In this document: one piece after another, positions 55,443 to 64,000 of the stretch
Numbering within the stretch: the stretch's first letter is position 1
How the letters are laid out: each line of letters begins with the position of its first letter
Origin: Stercorarius parasiticus
Taxonomy: Eukaryota > Chordata > Aves > Charadriiformes > Stercorariidae
Assembly (NCBI GenBank): GCA_013396915.1
Contig: VWZL01000115.1
Coordinates: forward strand, 66,978-130,977
Length of the DNA: 64,000 nucleotides
Direction of reading: 5' to 3'
Translations under genes and position numbers: made by a program
The notes under the pieces: generated by a model
Databases searched by the model: none
What the model was told of the DNA's origin: nothing
The model's input: only the letters and a program-made list of their open reading frames with translations

Positions 55443-58225
55443 CTGTTAAACAAAACATTGTATCAATGAATTATCCTTGAATTATCCATAAAACCATCAT
55501 GATGGCTGAAATGAGGAAACTATCTGACTATTTATGTTAGTGTTTCCATCATAGTGCTTTCACATCTAGGTTATGATCTTAAGCATGCTACTGACACACA
55601 GCGAAGGATATCCTCTGGATTTTCTAAAAGGGAAAACTTTCATATATAAGCTATCACAGCTCTTTAAGCTGGTGAGAAGCCTCTGTAAATACTGATTTTA
55701 CAGGTAGGGAAGTGACTATCCCAGTCACTGTAGTCAGTGATAGTGATCACCTTTGTAAAGAATTTTTAGGTTTTACATTGAAAATCATTATTAAAAACTC
55801 GCATAAAGCCTAAGTGAGCTGAAAAGGAACAAACAGAAATAAAAGACACACTGGCTTGTGTAAAAGTTTACAGAAGATCCAAACGGGATCTCTTGATCCC
55901 TCTGGAATTAAACTGATTCCTCTCTCATAGCCTAATCCTAAACATTAGGCACTGTAACCTGCAGAAAATCTTTGGCAGAAGTACTAGACAGTTGTAAAAG
56001 TGCTAAAAGTCAGAAACTGAAAGACCCATTTGGATCATTAATATAAGATCAGTGCAGTGTTATTATGTATAGGCATTTTTCTAATGTTGACTAGGCTATC
56101 TAATAGGCTGCACAGTCTTGGACCTCCAGATAATACATGAAGGGAGTTACTGGCCCAGAAGCAGGATCCACAGAACAGCGCTCAGCAGGAAGCTGCCTAA
56201 ACTGGCCAGAACAAACTACCAGGCAAGAGATAAAGTTCACATACTACACAATGATGCTCATGACAAAGATACCCGAGAGTTAACATTGCTCTTTGTGAAG
56301 AGTTACTAGTCTGGGTCTCAAAAACAACACAACTTCATTATTACGGAGTTGTGCCCAATCGATAATCCTTATCTTTCAGCAGTACTGACAAAGCAGCTTG
56401 GTGTCCAGCAGTCAGAAGGAGGAAGGCCTCTGCATCATCATTTTGGCCTGAAGGGATATGCCCTAGCCTTTCAAAGTTTTCCAGCAATAACCTTCTGTTG
56501 GAGAGAGGTGCCTAAGCCAGTCCTTCTATACACTGCAGTAAGGAGGGGAGAGATGGCCTCCTTTTACTTGACAACTCAAGGCTTAGAGTGGCCACACATG
56601 CCGTGTGAAACCCAGATTAAAAGTCCCTCTTCCATACCAGGTTTGGGATCCCCATTGCTGCACTGTGCCTTCCCTACCTTTGCCTTTTACATAGGTAAGG
56701 GCCTTTCATCTCCAACACTTTCACCTCCTATCTTGCCCTTTCACCCAGCTGCCCTGGCAGTGCCCTCCAGAGTCGCTGGGGCCCTGTGCTTCCTTGCTTG
56801 TTCTCATGCTCACCATCTGGCACCTGCCACTGGTGTGAGAATCACACTTCCTTTCTCCTCTTCTCCTACTCCTGATTGTAGATTTTCATTTACATTAGAG
56901 GAACCCAATAATATCTTTGGACACCACTCAACAACCAGTTAGCACACATCCACTGACCAATATGTCCTCTGATTAACACTAATAACATCATAAGCAGGAA
57001 GAGCCCATAAGGAGTTTGGGATGGTCTTGATGAAAAGCTATAGTTTAATACAGTTAATATGGGAAAAGTAATATGTTGGAGAGAACCAGACACTGCACTG
57101 GAAAGGATGCCCAGCAGAGGACACTCATCTACCCTGCCTGTCGCTTCTTTTCCCACCCGGCCACTGGGACAGTTTTCTCTTTCCCTTTCTCGTCTCTCTC
57201 TTTTCTTATGTTTTTATATTTATCTGGAAATAATTTTCACCATTGTGTGGCATCAGCTATGCAACCCACTAATAAATCTTCACGCGCGTGAACCTGTCTC
57301 AACATCCTTTGTGCAAAAACGCCATACACCTGTGAGAGCAAACCTCTCATCGCTATGCTGCAGGATGTTCTGAGGGAGATCCCTCTCACTTTCACCAAGT
57401 GAAGCTGTTCCACTTTCTTTCAAAAAATTCAAAATTCTCTCAGTCATGAAAAGAGAGGCTTTAAAATCCCATTATTAGCGCCGCCATTATCTTTAAACAG
57501 GAAAACAAACTTTTTTTGCAAGCTCTTGCAATTCCCCACATCACCCAGATGTTATTAATATTTGAAGTTATTTGCAGGGTCGGGCTCAGTATGTTGCTGC
57601 GCAAATACGACAAGCAGGAATGAAACACAACGATATCATAAATGATACACACAAATCATACTGCTCAAACAGTAGATCAAATTAAGCCTGCACCTTATCT
57701 AAATCAATAACCTGTCACGTTCTCCTCATGTGAGGCCTTAACTCATTCTGCCACACTCGTCCTCCTCTACCACAAAAAGGACTGACACGTTTCCCTACTG
57801 TTTATTATCTAGATTTTCGAAGCTTAATTTCTGATACCTTCCAGCTCTCTCAGATTCCACCTCACATGGTGGAAAGTCAGTGGAGTGCAGGGAGAGAACA
57901 CATACAGCATCTTAAGATCACAACCAACATATACGGGAAGCAAAAGGAGAGACATCGATTTTCCTTGAATGGCAAGTCTTCCAGACAAGTAACATCCCCA
58001 TGCTTGAGTATCCAATAGAAAGCAGGGAAGCAACTAAAACATTCCCAGGGGAGGACCACCCACCCAGACATAACACAGACAACAGGGTGGGGTATCAGGC
58101 TGGCAGATGTCCCCTAATGTTAAGGTCCCACCTTCTCCCTACTGCCACTTGAGTCGTTTCCCTTCACTGCTGCCCAAATCTGCCTCCTTTGACACTTTGC
58201 TTACCTAATTTCTCTATTCTCTTTA

Positions 58226-58267
58226 AAAATATTTTCTTTTTTTCTTTTTTCTTTTTTTTTTTTTTTT
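58226..58267. repeat. T-rich homopolymeric tract
   Basis: Runs of T separated by single C residues end in about 20 consecutive T. On the minus strand this is an A-rich tract and could be the tail of an old retroposed sequence, but no source could be identified. Confidence 0.85.
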
Positions 58268-59602
58268 GGTAATTTTCAGGAGAACTTCAAACACGCTGCA
58301 GCCTTCATGTTCTCAGATTACACTTCTTTCTTATCTTTACCAGAACACCACCAGACAACTCAACCAATCTCCCTTGACTCCGACAGGAGTAGACTGCAGC
58401 AATATACCTTCCTCCACTCCATCATTCCTCAGTTTTCAACATATTGTCCAAGCCTCGATGCTAAATGCTAGCTCTATGTAATTGGTATGCTTATTCCCAA
58501 CTGCCCTGCACTCTTCTCTTCCCCAGCTCTTGGGGACTATTACTCAGGAGAAAGAGAGGGCTTGGAGCTCCCTGTGAGATCAAGATAAGGGCGACACAAA
58601 GGGCCACAGCCGCCACTGTCTGACAAAGCTTCCTCAGTCCTTGCTAATTTGTCCTGTATTTCCCCTAATCCTTTACACAAATCCGTTCATCCCCTTTCCC
58701 CATAATAACCTAGCCCCTTCCCTTGCTGCAGCTCTTTCTCTATCCCTTTTTTTTATGATTCTTCAATCCACCACTTCCCACGAGAACACTATGTATTTAT
58801 TTTCTGTTCTACAGTAACATCTTAATTTTCTGCTCTATTCAGGTTACATGCAGCACTTTATTTTTAATGCCATCCTGTATATCCATGAAGCAGAACTCTG
58901 GAAAAAGAATTTATACATATCTGAAATTCTTTTAAGGAAATAAACCAAAAATCTACACAGTTACCATAAAGTATACTTACTTATACACACATGAGATTTA
59001 TTTTATGATTCATTTTCTGTTTACAAATACAGCATACTGAAAGCTGGTTTAGAAAAATATCTGTAGACAGCAGAGGCGTATTCTAACTCAGAGGAATCAA
59101 GAGTTTCTTATGCTCAATAATATAATCAGACTGGGACATGGGAAACAGCATATCACTGTTTAAATGACTTTGCAACACTTTAGTATATCACAATTTAAAA
59201 ATTATACTGAATTAGCACCACATCTTGTATACAGAAATTAGACCTTGGTTTTTATTGTTATATGAGTAACTTGTTACAGGCAACTAGTCTCTACTTATTC
59301 TAGAAGTAATGTTTATCTTGACAAAAATGTGATTTCATTCCATAGTATATCTTAAAATATTAACTGTAAGCAATGAAATTGTATTACTTGCACAGAATAA
59401 AAACTAAAATTCTGCTCATTATAGTTCTGAAATTTAAAAATAAAATTAAAAATCTATTTTCTGTTCTAACACACAGATCATCGAACAAACCTTTAAAGAA
59501 AGCAGGCTACATACTTGTGAGACTGCAGAAAAAGATCCATCATTTAATATTCTGCATAGATTTCTTTCCTAAAAAAATTAAAAGAGCGAATGCCTAACTT
59601 AC

Positions 59603-59654
59603 CATGCTGAAGTGCTGACTCACTGCCTGCAGTCTCCTGGTCGCTGCTACACAT
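59603..59654 (-). CDS. UNKL: Candidate alternative first coding exon of UNKL (short isoform)
   Basis: On the minus strand an ATG at 59654-59652 opens MCSSDQETAGSESALQH, followed by one G and a consensus donor CATG|GTAAGT. The 17 codons plus one base have exactly the phase needed to join the SALDLHF exon at 55350-55442. Used as an internal exon it would not keep the frame: the available acceptors give 41 or 44 nt. It therefore makes sense only as a first exon. A short product would keep the acidic, serine-rich, coiled-coil and RING parts and lack the zinc fingers. A TCACGTGA palindrome lies about 55 bp upstream. No transcript evidence is available here. Confidence 0.5.
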
Positions 59655-59708
59655 CGATTTAAACACAGAAAGCTTCAAGTACCCCAGCTAATCACAGCAA
59701 GTCCCTGC

Positions 59709-59716
59709 TCACGTGA
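59709..59716. promoter_or_regulatory. TCACGTGA E-box near candidate internal UNKL start
   Basis: A perfect palindromic E-box (TCACGTGA) of the type bound by USF and MiT/TFE bHLH proteins lies about 55 bp upstream of the ATG of the candidate first exon. A motif of this length can occur by chance, so its role is inferred from position only. Confidence 0.3.
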
Positions 59717-59799
59717 CTTACGCCACAGAATGGGAAGTACAGCATCTTTCAAATCACGACATTCCCTGCCACAGCCTCCTGAATAAACCACATTCTGTT

Positions 59800-60205
59800 T
59801 AAAAGTGCCACGAATTTCAACGAGTTTGTGGATAATGCTAAATTAAGGGGAGCAGCTGACATGCTCAGTGGCAGGACTGACATTCAGAGGGATCTCAAAA
59901 GGCACGAGAACAGGACTGATGGAAACCTCATGAAGTTCGACAAAGGCAAATACAATAATGCTGCACCTGGGACTGAATAATCCCTTCCAACAGTACAGGC
60001 TGGGGGCCAAACGATCAGAAAGCAGCATTGCAGAAAAGACTTAGGAATTCTGATGAACAACATGTTCAGCATATTCTGTGGCAAAAGCTGACAGCATACT
60101 GGCCTGCATCAGTAAAAGTGTAGCCAGCAGGCCAGGGAAAGTGATTATTCCTTGCTATCCAGCACCTGTGAGACCATAGCAGGAGTACCATGACCAGTTG
60201 CCAGC
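59800..60205 (+). mobile_element. CR1 LINE, old internal fragment
   Basis: This is degraded ORF2 sequence C-terminal to the RT core. It keeps recognisable phrases such as TTTGTGGATAATGCTAAATT, CTCATGAAGTTCGACAAAGG and AGTAAAAGTGTAGCCAGCAG, which correspond to the CR1 residues FxNxTKL, LMKFxKGK and KSVASR. Stops and indels are frequent and both ends are missing. It lies in a UNKL intron in the opposite orientation. Confidence 0.8.
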
Positions 60206-60902
60206 GTCTAATTATTATTGAAATATTTGTCTCCTTTTACCATTTTCCACATAAACAGCCTTGCTGATTGGAAGCATGGGAAAGGCTCTGGGCTAGTGAC
60301 AGAAATTTTGGAAGTGAGTATTTCCCAGAATCTGTCTTGTGCACCCACAAAGCAAGGGCTCCTCCTCTTTGTGTCCTTTCAGATCTGGCCCACATAGTGT
60401 GAACAAAAGATTTTGTCCTTGAACATACAAATAACTAGACTGGAGAATATGCAGTCAGCCAAAGAAAAATCTTCCATTTTCATGTGAACATGGTAAGATC
60501 TGAAATGGCACCTGCTATAGTAACATTAAAAAAAAAAAAAAGTTAAATCTCCTCAGCCCACCAACAGAAGTTGAGGAGACAGTACTTCTAGCAACACAGT
60601 GAGTTGCATTACAAAGGTTGTAGACATTTTTTTAAATCACTGTCCAATACCAATGCCAAAATTCCAGTTTAAATGTCCCATTCACTCATTCCTGTGCTCA
60701 TGTTGGAGACCTTGTGAAAAATAATGATACTGGGTGAAAACATTTAAATTAAATTTCAGATATTGCTTTTAATTACATATAATGAAGCAGGTGTATACAT
60801 CATTACTGTCTTTACCAATAAGCTCTTTGAACCTACGGTGAAACAAGAACTTGAATAATGCAACAAGACATGTACAATCAGAGATGAAATGTTAAGACTT
60901 AC

Positions 60903-61046
60903 CTATTACAGATTCAACTGTGTTACTGCCAGAATAGAATGGGAGAGCTTTGGCACTGATAGCAGAGACAGTTGTAGGAGACGAACTATCTGATCCAACG
61001 CTGGAGGCCAGACTGGAAGTTATACTTGAAGCAAGTGGGTTAACTG
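60903..61046 (-). CDS. UNKL: UNKL exon: serine-rich segment ending VESVI
   Basis: This exon encodes VNPLASSITSSLASSVGSDS, SSPTTVSAISAKALPFYSGS and NTVESVI plus one base of a Gly codon, then donor ATAG|GTAAGT. The NPLA.SI..SLxSSxGSDSSSPT..PFY.GSNTVESVIGSALDL line is a family signature and joins in phase to the exon at 55350-55442. The acceptor TTTTTTCAGCAG offers two AGs three bases apart (NAGNAG), giving 144 or 141 nt. Both keep the frame and differ by one residue. It is probably a disordered linker rich in phosphorylatable serines. Confidence 0.88.
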
Positions 61047-61591
61047 CTGAAAAAACACTGAGATGGTTCTGTTAAAAAAACCAAACAACATATGTATATA
61101 CACACAATCACACATAGATGTATGTACAAATGTATAAAATAAACAGAATATATTTTTAAAAGAAGTTATTTTAATTCTAACAGAAAGAAAACCAGAAGAA
61201 TTCTCTGAATGAATAGATTAGGATAATTTTCCTTATCATTTACCAGCAAGTGCATTTCTCCAACATGGCTGGCCATCATGAGGCCAGCCATAAGAGGGAA
61301 GTCTGTTTTCAGAAAAAAGGTATTAAAACAATAAGGTATTGCAAATAAGCTCTACAAACATAATCAGTTAGCTGAAGTTTGATGCTCCTTTTCAAAAGGA
61401 ATATATCTATTGAGGAATTGTACCATTTCATTATGCATTTGTATGCAAATTATATTCTATATTATTTTTTTGATCTGTAAATTTTCTCTTTTAATCTAAA
61501 TGCAATTGGTGCATAAACTGACCTTCAGTTTAGGTAGCTGAGAAACATGACTGCACTGCACACGTGTATCATGCTATATAATGACCTGTAC
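61047..61591 (-). other. UNKL: UNKL intron
   Basis: This AT-rich stretch lies between the VNPLASS exon and the proposed microexon. It contains no repeat or exon that I can recognise. Confidence 0.5.
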
Positions 61592-61610
61592 CTGTGCTAC
61601 TTCTTTCTAG
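61592..61610 (-). CDS. UNKL: Possible 19-nt UNKL microexon (LERSST)
   Basis: The sequence CTAGAAAGAAGTAGCACAG lies between ATGTTCAG and GTACAGG. It encodes LERSST plus one base, beginning at phase 0 and ending at phase 1. That is exactly what is needed to connect the exon at 63428-63490 (ends phase 0) to the exon at 60903-61046 (needs 1 nt). The polypyrimidine tract before its acceptor is weak. The call rests on phase and position only. A different exon in this interval could do the same job. Confidence 0.4.
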
Positions 61611-61964
61611 CTGAACATTTTTTTCATAGAAATCACACATTTAAATTATAAAAATGTTAGAAATGCAAACAAAATGTAACCATATAAAATTCTAAACTGG
61701 AAAATAACTTCACAAAGTCTACAGGGACTTGGTGCGGAGTTCCCAGTATAACTACTCCTTTTATTGTTTATTTATTCCCTCAATCTTTTAGTTTATAAAA
61801 ACAACATTTAATTGTGACTGAATCACTCCACACATCCTCTCATTGCCTTCTGTGTGACAAGCAGTGATTGTGCAGTATCTACTCTCCTGATTTCTACCAA
61901 TACCACAGAAAATTGCTATTTCAAAGATAGATATAGTGCAAGATAATGACCATGAGAATGAATA

Positions 61965-62189
61965 TTTTTTTCTTTAAAAATGGGCACAAACTGAAATACA
62001 GAAAGTTTCACTTAGACACAAAAATGTTTTTTACTGAGATGGTGGCCAGACACTGGAACATGTTACCCAAAGAGGCTGTGGGGTCTTCATTTTTGGAGAT
62101 ATTCAAAACACTACTAGGCAAGGCACTGAGCAACCTGCTCTAGCTGACTCCACTTTGACAAGGGGAGAGATGGACTGCAGACCTCCAGA
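61965..62189 (+). mobile_element. CR1 LINE, 3' fragment
   Basis: This is the CR1 ORF2 C-terminal end. GGGCACAAACTGAAATACAG, CCAGACACTGGAACATGTTA and GTGGGGTCTTCATTTTTGGA correspond to the GH.LK, ARHWN.L and V.SS.LE residues, followed by GAGATGGACTGCAGACCTCC. Its 3' end is cut where an opposite-strand CR1 begins. Confidence 0.85.
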
Positions 62190-62340
62190 GAATCATAGAA
62201 TGGTTTGGGTTGGAAGGGACCTTTAAAGATCATCTAGTCCAACCCCTGTGCTGTAAGCAGGGACACCTTCTACTAGATTAGATTCTCGAAATGATGCTCA
62301 AAGCCACCCCAACCTTCTGCAGCTCAAAGATTCCTTTCCT
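62190..62340 (-). mobile_element. CR1 LINE, 3' end, opposite strand
   Basis: On the plus strand it reads AATCATAGAATGGTTTGGGT, then TGGAAGGGACCTTTAAAGAT and CATCTAGTCCAACCCCTGTG. This is the very common 3' end of CR1 in reverse orientation, here about 150 bp long. It abuts the plus-strand copy directly, suggesting insertion into it. Confidence 0.9.
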
Positions 62341-63119
62341 CCTCCTGTTTTGACAGACGAAGACTGACCCTATCTGTGACTTCAAAACTCTGCTCTGGGT
62401 GATATCTAAACAGAACAGAGAGACAAAATAAACAGAAATGAGACAGGATAGAAAGATTATTGAAAAAAATATGTCAACAGCTTTATAATTACATTGCCAC
62501 TCTTACTAATTTATAGACTTGTAGGGAAGAAAAAACCCAATGTATATTTTTAATCTGGTTCATGTGCTATTACTCTTCTACACAGAACTCACGGGATCCA
62601 CCTCTATCTCGTGTTTACTCTCCTTATTTATTCTGCACCACTCCTCCTACTTTTTAAATGCAAGATACAGTTGAACCCTCCACTTTAGATTATACACTCC
62701 TGTGCAGCTGCACAAATGGCAAATGGTAAAACTTTTGTTCTAATTTATCTTGATCATTGTCATTAACAAAACATCAGGTTCTTGTTCTAGCAGTGCAAAG
62801 CTGGGACAGTTTTAAGCTCCTTTGCATATACAGAATGACCTCTAACACCTGATGGATTTAGCTTCATGACAGGTTAAAGCTGTCTTCCCTGTCACTTTAA
62901 CCATTCTTCTAGTTTTGAGTATCTGATGCTTGAACAACTGTATCATCATCTTCCTTCTGGCCTTCCTTAAATTTTATCAATCCATCCTCAAATCAAGTTA
63001 ATCCAAAATTTCACTGTGAAAACTCTGTCATGGACTTGTTATAATCAAAAGCGTCCTCAAATTGCTTCATATTCTTCTCATCCCTGGTACTCCCTGCAGC
63101 ACACATGTATTGTACATTT

Positions 63120-63325
63120 TCACACAACCTAGAGCTGGCTGCCCAGGACCATGTCCAGACATCTCTTCCATAACCCCAGGGAGGGGGACTCCACAACCTC
63201 TCTGGGGAACCTGTTCCAACGCTCAGTCTCATGCATACTGTAAAAAAGGATTTCCATACATTTAGATAGAACCTCCTGTGTTTCAGTTTGTGCCCGTTGC
63301 CTCTTGCCCTGTCACTGGGCACAAA
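63120..63325 (-). mobile_element. CR1 LINE, 3' fragment, minus strand
   Basis: Reverse-complement CR1 ORF2 end. On the plus strand it includes CCAGGGAGGGGGACTCCACAA, CCTCTCTGGGGAACCTGTTC and TTGCCTCTTGCCCTGTCACTGG, matching the PSDRARGNGHKLKHRRF end of the protein. It stops about 100 bp from a UNKL exon. Confidence 0.9.
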
Positions 63326-63427
63326 TCTTCCTTAGACTATGTTGTAAAGCGCCACATAACTTTGGTACTGCATTAATAAATTATCAAAAAGGGCAAAATA
63401 TTTACAGTGTTTGGCTTTTGGCGATAC

Positions 63428-63490
63428 CTGTTTGTTGTCTTGTTCATTTATTTTCTGCTGATTCTCAGCTGAGAAACTTCGGTGCTTTGC
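63428..63490 (-). CDS. UNKL: UNKL exon (AKHRSFSAENQQ)
   Basis: This 63-nt exon, phase 0 at both ends, encodes AKHRSFSAENQQKINEQDNK and a final Q. It is flanked by CATCTTTCAG and by CAG|GTATCG. The short basic, serine-containing then glutamine-rich sequence fits the linker after the CCCH zinc fingers in Unkempt proteins, but I do not recall this segment firmly. Splice sites and an open 21-codon frame are the main evidence. The zinc-finger exons should lie beyond 64000. Confidence 0.6.
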
Positions 63491-64000
63491 CTGAAAGATG
63501 AAAAATCTCTGTAATATATGAACTTAAAGAGTCATTGCTGTAAAATATATTATTAGTTTATGAAGGGTCAGTGGCATCTCTGTAATGATACCTCCTTCAA
63601 CAGGCTGGCTTCATTTCCCTCACTGCAGTCCTACATGGATAATTAAATTTTAATGCTTATAGAGTAAATTTACATGGAAAAGGAACAGCAGTTGCAATTG
63701 TTCCACTTATATGCATAATTGAACACATGCAAGTTATTTCTGGTCCAAAAATGGAGTAGCCATGTTAACACTATGCTGTGACAGAAATAACATGTCCCAA
63801 GCGCTCACCAGCTGGGGAATACTTCTCCAAGAGGCTGGTGGGATACAAGCCTGAGGTAGGCAAAAGTTTGAGTGGAACTGCCTAGATTTTCCCTTAAAGT
63901 GATCATGCTACAAATAACAAAGAAAAAACATTCAAAAATAAGGGCAGATTTCCTTTGAACACCATTTAGTAATACGTTAACTTTTGAAACAAGTGAGACA
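63491..64000 (-). other. UNKL: UNKL upstream intron to window edge
   Basis: AT-rich sequence with no recognised exon or repeat. UNKL continues out of the window to the right. Confidence 0.5.

Larger units (their letters stand above)
55443..60902 (-). other. UNKL: UNKL intron (5.5 kb)
   Basis: This intron separates the VESVI exon from the SALDL exon. It contains a candidate alternative first exon (59603-59654), a degraded CR1 fragment (about 59800-60205), a long pyrimidine tract (58226-58267), and unrecognised sequence of mixed composition at 56100-58800. The open frame at 56349-56942 shows no known domain. Confidence 0.75.
61611..63427 (-). other. UNKL: UNKL intron with three CR1 fragments
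   Basis: About 1.8 kb lies between the proposed microexon and the KHRSF exon, occupied in part by the CR1 pieces at 61965-62189, 62190-62340 and 63120-63325. The rest is AT-rich, with nothing recognised. Confidence 0.5.

Noticed and set aside
56349..56942. Plus-strand 197-residue open frame in a UNKL intron
   Set aside because: Composition is Pro/Ser/Leu/His-rich without a domain. The surrounding sequence looks like unclassified intronic or repeat DNA.
59603..59646. Internal UNKL exon using the GATGTGTAG acceptor
   Set aside because: Either AG gives 44 or 41 nt and breaks the frame of the next exon, whereas skipping it gives the conserved VESVIGSALDL join. Retained only as a possible first exon.

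Overview
The window is nuclear DNA from a bird. The evidence is intron-rich genes with consensus GT-AG junctions, many CR1 LINE copies ending in the bird-type ATTCTATG octamer, avian-type LTR insertions, and a very GC-rich CpG island interrupted by an assembly gap. There are no operons, CRISPR arrays, tRNA or rRNA genes that I can support, and no prokaryotic features. CR1 and LTR types suggest Neoaves, but the species cannot be named from this window.

Layout, left to right. (1) 1-4321: the last two coding exons of PDZD9 (minus strand), which together encode most of a single PDZ domain. Its 5' exon(s) were not found. (2) 8380-9440: CpG island with a 285-bp run of N (8784-9068). This is the promoter of MOSMO (plus strand), and the missing MOSMO first coding exon most probably lies inside the gap. 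(3) 9441-41720: MOSMO, with coding exon 2 at 31005-31217, exon 3 at 37846-38030 and a long 3' UTR to a poly(A) signal at 41698. The large first intron carries two CR1 copies. (4) 41714-43802: a GC-rich promoter-like block followed by four small plus-strand exons that I read as the start of VWA3A. Two contain in-frame stops and no later VWA3A exon is visible, so this looks like a decayed, truncated gene. (5) 43803-46380: no recognisable gene. (6) 46380-64000: the 3' half of UNKL (unkempt-like, minus strand). It has a roughly 3.9-kb 3' UTR, a terminal RING exon, coiled-coil and serine-rich exons, and further 5' exons running toward the right edge. Its introns contain two LTR insertions and several CR1 fragments.

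The genes do not form a pathway. MOSMO is a membrane attenuator of Hedgehog signalling, PDZD9 is a small PDZ protein, and UNKL is a RING and zinc-finger protein of the Unkempt family. PDZD9, MOSMO and VWA3A are also neighbours in mammals (human 16p12). UNKL sits far away in human (16p13.3), so the VWA3A/UNKL junction here marks a rearrangement or a join worth checking. I found no convincing undescribed system. The most interesting points are the broken VWA3A remnant at this junction, a possible internal promoter and first exon for a short UNKL isoform, and small splice features in UNKL.
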